Shown piece after piece: positions 1 to 4,918 of a stretch of DNA of 5,634 nucleotides (the first letter of the stretch is position 1; each line of letters begins with the position of its first letter). The translations under genes were made by a program, and so were the position numbers. Source of the stretch: Haemophilus parainfluenzae (lineage in GTDB: Bacteria; Pseudomonadota; Gammaproteobacteria; Enterobacterales; Pasteurellaceae); NCBI GenBank assembly GCA_018381425.1, contig JAGZRY010000113.1, positions 1 through 5,634 on the forward strand. The letters run 5' to 3'. Under the pieces are notes generated by a model. It searched no databases, was not told the DNA's origin, and saw only the letters and a list, made by a program, of their open reading frames with translations.

Positions 1-1102
1 AAAGCTGGCACGAATGATACTGGAAAATAAGTGGTATGAAGCCGATACCGTTCAAGACAGCGGTTTTTTCACTGACCTGCAAGGCAGATCAAGGGAAAAA
101 ATCGTCTGGTTTCCGAAAATCTATTATCAGATGAATACGGGACTGCTTCATATCCGCTGTGAAATCACATTAGGAAAGTATCAAGACCAGCTCTTGCGGT
201 TAGAGGACAAGCTGGAAAGCGGTTTGTACTGTGAGCTGACCGACAAGACCTTGCACGACGGCTACATTGAGTACACCCTGCTTTACGATATGATAGCGAA
301 CCGTATTTCCATTGAAGAAGTCAAGGCAGAAAATGGCTGTCTTAGACTGATGAAAAATCTTGTATGGGAATATGACGCACTTCCTCACGCTCTGATAGCT
401 GGTGGGACGGGTGGCGGTAAAACTTATTTTCTGCTGACACTCATTGAAGCACTGTTGCAGACCAACGCCGAGCTTTACATCTTAGACCCGAAGAACGCTG
501 ACCTTGCCGACTTGGGAACGGTTATGCCGAATGTGTATCACACCAAAGAAGAAATGATTGATTGTGTCAATGCCTTTTATGACGGCATGGTGGCACGAAG
601 CGAAGAAATGAAACAGCACCCGAACTACAAGACGGGCGAAAACTACGCCTTTTTGGGACTACCGCCCTGCTTTCTAATCTTTGATGAATATGTGGCATTT
701 TTTGAAATGCTGGCAACAAAGGAAAGTATGAGCCTACTTAGCCAGCTAAAGAAAATCGTGATGTTGGGACGGCAGGCTGGCTACTTTCTGATTGTCGCCT
801 GCCAAAGACCAGACGCAAAATATTTTTCAGACGGGATAAGGGATAACTTCAACTTCCGTGTGGGGCTTGGTCGTATCAGTGAACTTGGGTACGGTATGCT
901 CTTTGGTTCAGATGTAAAGAAACAATTCTTTCAGAAGCGTATCAAAGGACGTGGCTACTGTGATGTAGGGACAAGTGTAATCAGCGAGTTTTACACTCCC
1001 CTTGTACCTAAAGGGCATGATTTTTTACAGACAATCGGCAGACTTGCAGAACAAAGACAATCCGTGCCAGAACAACAAGAAAAGGAGAATGAAAGACTAT
1101 GA
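1..1102 (+). CDS. tcpA: FtsK/SpoIIIE-type conjugative coupling ATPase (Tn916 Orf21 / TcpA-like), 5' partial
   Basis: DNA-translocating ATPase that links the relaxase-DNA complex to the conjugation channel at the inner face of the membrane. The frame is open to the left edge: codons from base 2 read K-L-A-R before the first ATG at base 14, matching the KLA-MILENKWYE stretch I recall inside Tn916 Orf21. ATG-14 is therefore internal, and the N-terminal membrane segments (roughly 100 residues) lie outside the window. Counting from ATG-14, a Walker A motif GGTGGGKT is at 130-137, an FtsK-style LDPKNADL at 157-164, Walker B LIFDEY at 221-226, and a sensor-like ACQRPDA at 262-268. The tail (residues 345-362) is polar, Q/E-rich and probably disordered. 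The stop overlaps the next start as ATGA. The family is secure; tcpA is used by analogy with pCW3, and ConQ of ICEBs1 is the other named relative. Confidence 0.95.
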   Translation, partial: KLARMILENKWYEADTVQDSGFFTDLQGRSREKIVWFPKIYYQMNTGLLHIRCEITLGKYQDQLLRLEDKLESGLYCELTDKTLHDGYIEYTLLYDMIANRISIEEVKAENGCLRLMKNLVWEYDALPHALIAGGTGGGKTYFLLTLIEALLQTNAELYILDPKNADLADLGTVMPNVYHTKEEMIDCVNAFYDGMVARSEEMKQHPNYKTGENYAFLGLPPCFLIFDEYVAFFEMLATKESMSLLSQLKKIVMLGRQAGYFLIVACQRPDAKYFSDGIRDNFNFRVGLGRISELGYGMLFGSDVKKQFFQKRIKGRGYCDVGTSVISEFYTPLVPKGHDFLQTIGRLAEQRQSVPEQQEKENERL

Positions 1103-1503
1103 GTTATTTAGAAATGAAATTAAGAAATGAAGAAAACAAAACCAGCACAAACGGGATATGCCTAAACTTTGGCAAATTCCTTGCCGATTTGGATTTTTCC
1201 ACAGATACGGAATATTACAAATGGGACGAATATCCGATTGAACGCTATCACAAAAAAATGAGCGAAGTATTGGAAAAGATAGACTGTAAGAAGCAAAAAT
1301 TACCGTTATTGATTTCTATTTTGCTTGACGAGGAAATGGCTTTTTTAAGCAGTACGCTTTCTTATCAGTTCATTATTATGGATAAGCCTATGTTCATGCG
1401 TATGGAGCATGAATATGAGCTTGACAAGGAAGCTCTAGAAATATGCAGAAATGCAGATATGGACTGCATTGTAATATATATGGGTATGTCCGTATGCGAA
1501 TAA
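1099..1503 (+). CDS. Unrecognised 134-residue protein between coupling ATPase and oriT
   Basis: I do not recognise a family. The ATG lies inside the stop of the upstream ATPase gene (ATGA), with AAGGAG about 9 bases upstream inside that gene, so translational coupling is likely and the start is well supported. The product looks soluble, without a signal peptide. The N-terminus is polar (residues 1-18), followed by an acidic, aromatic stretch with YYKWDEYPIERY near 39-50. A hydrophobic patch LPLLISILL at about 68-76 is too short and charged-flanked to be a convincing membrane span. The C-terminal part has four cysteines (C62, C115, C122, C133) but no clear metal site. Classical Tn916 has no gene here as far as I recall, so this is probably an accessory insertion. 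It could be a small regulator, an antidefence protein or an exclusion/immunity factor; the sequence does not decide. Confidence 0.75.
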   Translation: MSYLEMKLRNEENKTSTNGICLNFGKFLADLDFSTDTEYYKWDEYPIERYHKKMSEVLEKIDCKKQKLPLLISILLDEEMAFLSSTLSYQFIIMDKPMFMRMEHEYELDKEALEICRNADMDCIVIYMGMSVCE

Positions 1504-1509
1504 CCGAAA

Positions 1510-1551
1510 CGGCAGGAACGGTCAGCGAAGCGAACAAGACCGTGTATGCCG
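1510..1551. repeat. oriT stem-loop 1 (nested inverted repeat with symmetric internal loop)
   Basis: Outer arms CGGCA (1510-1514) and TGCCG (1547-1551) enclose inner arms ACGGTC (1518-1523) and GACCGT (1538-1543). A symmetric 3x3 internal loop (GGA against GTA) separates the two stems. The 14-base apical loop carries a tandem GCGAA-GCGAA (1525-1534). There is no T-run, so it is not a terminator. It starts a few bases after the stop of the preceding gene. Confidence 0.7.
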
Positions 1552-1552
1552 T

Positions 1553-1579
1553 TGCTGGTGTGGCGTAGCCACGCCAGCA
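1553..1579. repeat. oriT stem-loop 2 (12-bp stem, 3-base loop)
   Basis: Arms 1553-1564 and 1568-1579 pair over 12 positions, with a single T-G wobble (1559 with 1573), around the loop GTA. It directly follows stem-loop 1. The absence of a following T-run argues against a terminator; the setting argues for an oriT element bound or folded during DNA processing. Confidence 0.7.
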
Positions 1580-1586
1580 GACATTA

Positions 1587-1611
1587 GCCCCTCATTATCT
1601 AACAGAGGGGC
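1587..1611. other. Putative nick-site stem-loop of oriT
   Basis: Perfect 7-bp arms GCCCCTC (1587-1593) and GAGGGGC (1605-1611) enclose an 11-base loop ATTATCTAACA. The known Tn916 and ICEBs1 oriT cores have the same plan: a C-run, then a loop ending CTAACA, then a G-run. Each arm here contains an A/T pair that interrupts the G-run (GAGGGG). The relaxase encoded immediately downstream is expected to cut within or at the edge of the loop; the exact phosphodiester is not assigned here. Confidence 0.8.
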
Positions 1612-1653
1612 ACAATTACGCTGGAAACTGGTTCAAAAACCTTGAAAAGTCCG

Positions 1654-1675
1654 CTAGGAATAAGGGGTTTCTTAG
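1654..1675. repeat. Short imperfect inverted repeat in oriT region
   Basis: Arms CTAGGAA (1654-1660) and TTCTTAG (1669-1675) pair with one G-T wobble around an 8-base loop TAAGGGGT. It lies between the nick-site hairpin and the ATCAC repeat block. Its role is unknown and it is weaker than the three upstream stem-loops. Confidence 0.4.
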
Positions 1676-1686
1676 TTTTCAGATAG

Positions 1687-1731
1687 TTGTGATAATCACT
1701 TGAAAATATCACAAAATCACAACAATATCAC
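1687..1731. repeat. ATCAC repeat block, possible MobT or integrase binding site
   Basis: ATCAC occurs four times, at 1695-1699, 1708-1712, 1716-1720 and 1727-1731. In addition GTTGTGAT (1687-1694) is the exact inverse complement of ATCACAAC (1716-1723). This density just upstream of a relaxase that has its own helix-turn-helix suggests a protein-binding array. A possible extended -10 (TG, one base, GATAAT at 1691-1696) overlaps the left inverted-repeat arm, but its -35 match is poor. Function is inferred from position only. Confidence 0.45.
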
Positions 1732-1748
1732 GATTGGGGGTATGACAA

Positions 1749-2948
1749 CTGAATGATACTGATTTTCTGAACACCTTGAAAGCAAAACGCACTGACTACG
1801 GCGTATCGCAGACAAGGCTTGCAATCATGGCTGGTATCAGCCGTGAACATTTGAGCCGTATCGAAGCTGGCAAGGTAGCACTGACCGAGGACATGAAGCA
1901 CAAACTACTGGAAGCTGTGGAAAAATTCAATCCCGAAGCTCCCATGTTCCTGCTCTTTGATTATGTGCGTATCCGATTTCCCACACTGGATATACAGCAC
2001 GTTATCAAGGACATTCTAAAGCTGAATGTAGACTATATGCTTCACGAAGATTTCGGGCATTACAAGTACACCGAGCATTACTATATCGGGGACGTGTTCG
2101 TTTATACTTCACAAGACAAGGAAAAAGGTGTCCTGCTGGAACTGAAAGGCAAAGGCTGTCGCCAGTTTGAAAGCTACCTGCTGGCACAGGAAAGAAGCTG
2201 GTATGACTTCCTCATGGACGCATTAGTTAATGGCGGTGTGATGAAGCGTATCGACCTAGCTATCAACGACAGAACGGGCTTACTGGATATTCCAGAACTG
2301 ATAGAGAAATGCAAGAACGAGGAATGTATTTCTAAATTTCGTTCTTTCAAGAACTATGGTTCTGGGGAGCTGGTAAAGCACAACGAAGTCAACAAGGACG
2401 GCATGGGACACACGCTTTATATTGGTTCATTTACCAGTGAAGTCTACTTCTGTGTCTATGAAAAGAATTATGAACAATCCTCAAAATTGGGAATACCGAT
2501 TGAGGAATTCCCCATTAAAAACCGATTTGAGATACGTTTGAAAAATGAACGTGCCTATTATGCCGTGAGAGAACTGCTTACCCACTATGACGCAGAGCTG
2601 ACGGCATTTTCTATTATCAATCAGTATATCCGCTTTGCCGATAAGGAAGTAGGCAAGCGAAAAAGCGACTGGAAAACCAACGTCCGCTGGTCTTGGTTCA
2701 TTGGCGAGGGACGACCGCCCGTGAAGCTGACGACAAAGCCAGAGCCTTATACTCTGCAAAGGACGCTGAACTGGCTACAAAGGCAGGTTGCCCCGACTTT
2801 GAAAATGCTGAAACAGATAGACGCAGGCAATCAGACCGACTATCTCAAAACTATTGAACAGCAGGCAAAACTGACGGACAAGCACAAGCAGATCGTGAAG
2901 CAACAGACGGCTTCGGTGGACGAACTGATAAAACAAGAAAAGGAGTGA
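1749..2948 (+). CDS. mobT: MobT-family relaxase with N-terminal HTH and Rep_trans domain (Tn916 Orf20)
   Basis: Nicks oriT, binds the 5' end covalently and starts rolling-circle transfer and replication of the element. The frame has no ATG at its start. TTG-1776 is the safest formal start, but in-frame codons back to CTG-1749 read LNDTDFLNTLKAKR, which aligns with the LNDIIYKTLKEKR I recall at the start of Tn916 Orf20; GGGGG at 1736-1740 lies 8 bases before CTG-1749. I therefore extend to 1749. Counting from TTG-1776: an XRE-like helix-turn-helix at about 9-33 (VSQTRLAIMAGISREHLSRI), then the Rep_trans relaxase domain from about 60 to 340. That domain contains RSWYDF at 140-145, YIGS at 215-218, VYEK at 227-230 (its Tyr is the likely nucleophile by analogy with RepC-type initiators) and NRFEIRLKNE at 249-258. 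The C-terminus is a charged helical tail. Full length, no visible damage. Confidence 0.93.
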   Translation: MNDTDFLNTLKAKRTDYGVSQTRLAIMAGISREHLSRIEAGKVALTEDMKHKLLEAVEKFNPEAPMFLLFDYVRIRFPTLDIQHVIKDILKLNVDYMLHEDFGHYKYTEHYYIGDVFVYTSQDKEKGVLLELKGKGCRQFESYLLAQERSWYDFLMDALVNGGVMKRIDLAINDRTGLLDIPELIEKCKNEECISKFRSFKNYGSGELVKHNEVNKDGMGHTLYIGSFTSEVYFCVYEKNYEQSSKLGIPIEEFPIKNRFEIRLKNERAYYAVRELLTHYDAELTAFSIINQYIRFADKEVGKRKSDWKTNVRWSWFIGEGRPPVKLTTKPEPYTLQRTLNWLQRQVAPTLKMLKQIDAGNQTDYLKTIEQQAKLTDKHKQIVKQQTASVDELIKQEKE

Positions 2949-2951
2949 TTG

Positions 2952-3092
2952 ATGATGATATGGGAATTGATTAAGGACTTACTGCTGGTATCACTTGGCA
3001 TGGGTATCGGCGTGGTTCTGATGTGTATTATGAGTGTCGGAAAGGAAGCTGACCGACACATGATTGAATTAAAGGAAAGCGAGGAAAAATAA
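2952..3092 (+). CDS. DUF3789-type small membrane protein
   Basis: 46 codons, below common gene-finder cut-offs, but well supported. AAGGAG (2940-2945), inside the end of the relaxase gene, lies 6 bases before ATG-2952; a second ATG follows at once. The product MMIWELIKDLLLVSLG... has one predicted membrane segment at about 9-29 and a charged, helical cytoplasmic-looking tail (KEADRHMIELKESEEK). It resembles the DUF3789 peptides I know from Tn916-like elements at this position. Its stop TAA is immediately followed by the next ATG, so it sits in a compact transfer operon. A minor role in channel assembly is inference from context. Confidence 0.8.
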   Translation: MMIWELIKDLLLVSLGMGIGVVLMCIMSVGKEADRHMIELKESEEK

Positions 3093-3314
3093 ATGAATTT
3101 CGGACAGAATTTGTACAACTGGTTTTTAAGCAACGCCCAGAGCTTAGTGCTTATGGCGATTGTGGTTATTGGTATTTACTTAGGGTTTAAACGTGAGTTT
3201 TCAAAACTTATCGGCTTCTTGGTGGTTGCCTTAGTTGCTGTTGGATTGGTATTCAATGCAGGCGGTGTCAAAGATGTACTCTTAGAGCTGTTCAATAAGA
3301 TTATCGGAGCATAG
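3093..3314 (+). CDS. TcpD-like membrane protein (Tn916 Orf19)
   Basis: 73-residue integral membrane protein, nearly identical by memory to Orf19 of Tn916 and to proteins annotated as TcpD family. Two hydrophobic segments lie at about 16-31 and 38-55, separated by a short basic loop (FKREFSK), with an amphipathic C-terminal helix (VKDVLLELFNKIIGA). Its start abuts the stop of the DUF3789 gene without a gap; AAGGAAAGCGAGG upstream supplies a purine-rich ribosome-binding region. It probably belongs to the mating channel of the TcpA-TcpF-like type IV system. The exact partner is not shown by the sequence. Confidence 0.88.
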   Translation: MNFGQNLYNWFLSNAQSLVLMAIVVIGIYLGFKREFSKLIGFLVVALVAVGLVFNAGGVKDVLLELFNKIIGA

Positions 3315-3430
3315 CTGTACTTTCACATAACTGTTTGCGGACACGCAAACATACCTTTTCCCACTTAGGAGTAAGCTAAGAGGAGGAATGGAATGGTACA
3401 CAGATAAAAACAACAGCATTACGAATTTTA
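3315..3430. other. Intergenic stretch with two small inverted repeats, possible single-strand origin
   Basis: No credible gene. It holds a perfect 7-bp hairpin GTTTGCG/CGCAAAC (3333-3339 and 3344-3350, loop GACA), followed by a C/T-rich stretch rather than a clean T-run, and a second small inverted repeat CTTAG/CTAAG (3364-3368 and 3376-3380). An AGAGGAGG ribosome-binding-like run at 3379-3386 precedes an ATG but leads to no long frame. Tn916 is reported to carry a functional single-strand origin; I am not certain of its exact location, and this segment is only a candidate. A weak terminator for the tcpD operon is the alternative. Confidence 0.35.
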
Positions 3431-3459
3431 TTGATTGACTTGAATATAGCTGATATAAT
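3431..3459 (+). promoter_or_regulatory. Strong sigma-A type promoter with extended -10
   Basis: -35 TTGATT (3431-3436), 17-base spacer, consensus -10 TATAAT (3454-3459) preceded by TG one base upstream (3451-3452). Transcription should start near 3466. It reads into the acetyltransferase gene at 3584, leaving a leader of about 115 bases that contains a ten-codon ORF. The competing -35 TTGACT at 3435 is only 13 bases from the -10 and was not used. Confidence 0.75.
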
Positions 3460-3496
3460 GTGCATAGGAAGAAAGATAAATTTGGAGTGATGAACT

Positions 3497-3529
3497 ATGA
3501 AATTATTTGATTGGGGCGGAAGAGAATAA
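3497..3529 (+). CDS. Ten-codon ORF in leader of cargo transcript (leader peptide or gene remnant)
   Basis: ATG-3497 reads MKLFDWGGRE then TAA. A good Shine-Dalgarno GGAG (3484-3487) lies 9 bases upstream, and the promoter at 3431-3459 is correctly placed, so it is probably translated. It may be a leader peptide for the acetyltransferase or the 5' stub of a gene lost when the cargo entered. There is no obvious antiterminator pairing between here and 3584, so classical attenuation is not supported. Confidence 0.35.
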   Translation: MKLFDWGGRE

Positions 3530-3583
3530 AAATATACTTCTTTGATGAATTAGATAACAAAAATTTAAGGAGAACAATGAAGT

Positions 3584-4111
3584 ATGAATAAATTAATTTT
3601 AAGACCGATTATTTCTGTTGAAGATAAAAATATATTTATAAGCGAAATTCAAGAAGCGTTTCAAAATGCTTATATAAAAGAATTTGGAGAATTTGAGAAA
3701 ACAATTCTTCCCACAAATGATATTGAAGAATCGTTTAACGAAAGAGGTGCTGAGGCTTATGTAGCAGAAATTGATGGAGAAAGAGTTGGTGGTGCAATAA
3801 TTATTATAGATAATAAAACCAACTGTAATTCACTTGATTTGTTATATGTGAAAGCAAACTCGCAAAATACAGGAAATGGATTTAAAATATGGAAAGCAAT
3901 TGAGAAGTTACACCCTGAAACAAGAATTTGGGAAACGCATACTCCATATTTCGATAAAAGAAACATTCATTTTTATGTAAATCGCTGTGGGTTCAAAATT
4001 GTAGAATTTTTTAATCCTAAGCATAAAGATTCACACCAAACGAGTGAAACCGCAGGCAACATTCCAGAAGAAAACAATTATTTCTTTAGATTTGAAAAAG
4101 AAATGAGTTAA
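3584..4111 (+). CDS. GNAT-family N-acetyltransferase, AT-rich cargo gene
   Basis: Predicted soluble enzyme transferring an acetyl group from acetyl-CoA to an unknown substrate. The 175-residue length is typical for a single GNAT domain. The acetyl-CoA loop is visible as QNTGNG (94-99) after strand LDLLYVKA (84-91), and the C-terminal motif FYVNRCGFKIVEFF (130-143) is characteristic of the family. AAGGAG (3567-3572) precedes ATG-3584 by 11 bases; an earlier out-of-frame ATG at 3577 gives only MKYE. Codon use is much richer in A and T than the flanking transfer genes, and the gene has its own promoter and terminator, so it looks like acquired cargo. It does not match the streptothricin acetyltransferase Sat4 or an aminoglycoside acetyltransferase that I can recall, so resistance should not be assumed. 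Confidence 0.88.
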   Translation: MNKLILRPIISVEDKNIFISEIQEAFQNAYIKEFGEFEKTILPTNDIEESFNERGAEAYVAEIDGERVGGAIIIIDNKTNCNSLDLLYVKANSQNTGNGFKIWKAIEKLHPETRIWETHTPYFDKRNIHFYVNRCGFKIVEFFNPKHKDSHQTSETAGNIPEENNYFFRFEKEMS

Positions 4112-4133
4112 ATAATTCCATATCTATTTTCAC

Positions 4134-4166
4134 AAGCAGTTAGTCTATATGATTAACTGCTTTTTT
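4134..4166 (+). terminator. Intrinsic terminator after acetyltransferase gene
   Basis: Perfect 9-bp arms AAGCAGTTA (4134-4142) and TAACTGCTT (4154-4162), extendable inward by a G-T wobble and two more pairs to a 5-base TATAT loop, followed by a T-run at 4161-4166. It closes the cargo transcript 22 bases after the stop. Because no clear promoter is visible between it and 4197, read-through may be how downstream genes are expressed. Confidence 0.88.
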
Positions 4167-4196
4167 CATACCTAAATTTAAGATTGGAGTGATTGC

Positions 4197-4409
4197 TTGA
4201 AAGATATATTTTCGGATATGCAGGCAAGTATCAGTTGTCCCTACATTTCAGACTTGCCACATCATAAGCGTATAGTGTGGCAGGAAATGAAACGACTGAA
4301 CCTTGCCGATTATCCGCAGAAACAATTAGAAGATTTTACACGCTATGTCTTTGGTGTTCCTTATACCAGCATAGCGGAGACATTACAGAAAGGACGTGAA
4401 AACCTATGA
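4197..4409 (+). CDS. Unrecognised 70-residue protein, coupled to ardA
   Basis: I cannot name a family. The TTG start at 4197 follows GGAG (4186-4189) by 7 bases, and the stop overlaps the next gene as ATGA, so this is very likely a real gene translated together with ardA. The product is small, soluble and helical, with no membrane segment: an N-terminal part IFSDMQASISCPYISDLP, then a basic helix HHKRIVWQEMKRL (about 21-33), then QKQLEDFTRYVFG and a basic end QKGRENL. Classical Tn916 lacks it directly upstream of orf18 as far as I recall. A regulator of, or partner for, the ArdA proteins is a guess from position only. Confidence 0.72.
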   Translation: MKDIFSDMQASISCPYISDLPHHKRIVWQEMKRLNLADYPQKQLEDFTRYVFGVPYTSIAETLQKGRENL

Positions 4410-4903
4410 ATGAAATGTGTGTCTGTATCGAAAGCCGACTACCCACTTCTGAAGAAGCCTGTTCCGCATGGTTCACGTTTCCCGTTGACGAGGAAGAATT
4501 TGAAGAACGGATAGGCGTTCCTATCGACAGTGAAGATTACCGTATCACAGAAATGGAACTGCCCTTTGCTGATGAAGTCGGCGAAGATACGACTATTGAA
4601 AAACTGAATGACCTTTACCATATCTTTGAAAGTCTGCCACATGATTTACAAGAGGACTACGGAGAGCTGACGTGTTACTTTACCAGCCTTGACGAACTGC
4701 ACCAGCACCGCCATGATGTGATACATTATTCATGGTGTAAAAACATGGCTGACGTTGCAAGGCATTTGTTAGACAATGACCCTGCTTTTTCTGCCATTGA
4801 GGAACGCCTGACCCGTTACTTTGATTACGAAGCCTACGGACAGTATCTTGATGATAACGGAAATTTCATAGAAACAGACCACGGTATCTATGAACTGCCG
4901 TAG
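4406..4903 (+). CDS. ardA: ArdA-family antirestriction protein, first (diverged) copy
   Basis: ArdA proteins are acidic DNA mimics that bind and inhibit type I restriction-modification enzymes when the element enters a new cell. This 165-residue product has the family landmarks: AWFTFPVDEEEFEERIG (21-37), the conserved HxxDVIHYSWCKNMADVARH region (101-120), YFDYEAYGQYL (138-148) and the terminal GNFIETDHGIYELP (152-165). Aspartate and glutamate dominate throughout. The start overlaps the preceding stop; AGAAAGGA (4387-4394) lies 11 bases upstream. The N-terminus (MCVCIESRLPTSEEACS) differs clearly from the Tn916 type carried by the next gene, so this is the more diverged copy rather than a recent duplicate. 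Cytoplasmic, probably a dimer as in Tn916 ArdA. Confidence 0.9.
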   Translation: MNEMCVCIESRLPTSEEACSAWFTFPVDEEEFEERIGVPIDSEDYRITEMELPFADEVGEDTTIEKLNDLYHIFESLPHDLQEDYGELTCYFTSLDELHQHRHDVIHYSWCKNMADVARHLLDNDPAFSAIEERLTRYFDYEAYGQYLDDNGNFIETDHGIYELP

Positions 4904-4918
4904 AAATGAGGTGTTGCT

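Larger units (their letters stand above)
1504..1748 (+). other. oriT: Origin of transfer (oriT) region of Tn916 type
   Basis: Non-coding stretch between the coupling-protein side and the relaxase gene, which is where oriT lies in Tn916 (between orf21 and orf20) and close to where it lies in ICEBs1. It holds three consecutive stem-loops (1510-1551, 1553-1579, 1587-1611), a weaker one (1654-1675) and an ATCAC repeat block just before the relaxase gene. The third stem-loop has a C-rich/G-rich arm pair around a loop ending TCTAACA, the hallmark of the Tn916 and ICEBs1 nick regions. In Tn916 both the relaxase and the integrase bind oriT, so part of this sequence may hold integrase-binding sites, which I cannot identify by eye. 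The limits given are those of the intergenic region; the minimal oriT is not determined. Confidence 0.85.

Noticed and set aside
1553..1579. Strong hairpin considered as terminator of the preceding operon
   Set aside because: No T-run follows, and it is embedded in a series of oriT-type stem-loops.
1687..1731. ATCAC repeats considered as a CRISPR array
   Set aside because: Units are 5 bases with 3-8 base gaps; there are no repeat-spacer units of the usual size, and the location fits a protein-binding block.
2840..3133. Minus-strand frame of 97 codons across the end of mobT and the small membrane gene
   Set aside because: It runs antisense to three well-supported + strand genes, has no matching ribosome-binding context or recognisable motif, and is explained by codon bias on the opposite strand.
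3435..3459. TTGACT as -35 for the cargo promoter
   Set aside because: The gap to TATAAT is only 13 bases; TTGATT at 3431-3436 gives the proper 17.
3584..4111. Acetyltransferase called as a known antibiotic-resistance enzyme
   Set aside because: It has general GNAT motifs only and does not match the Sat4 or aminoglycoside acetyltransferase sequences I can recall.
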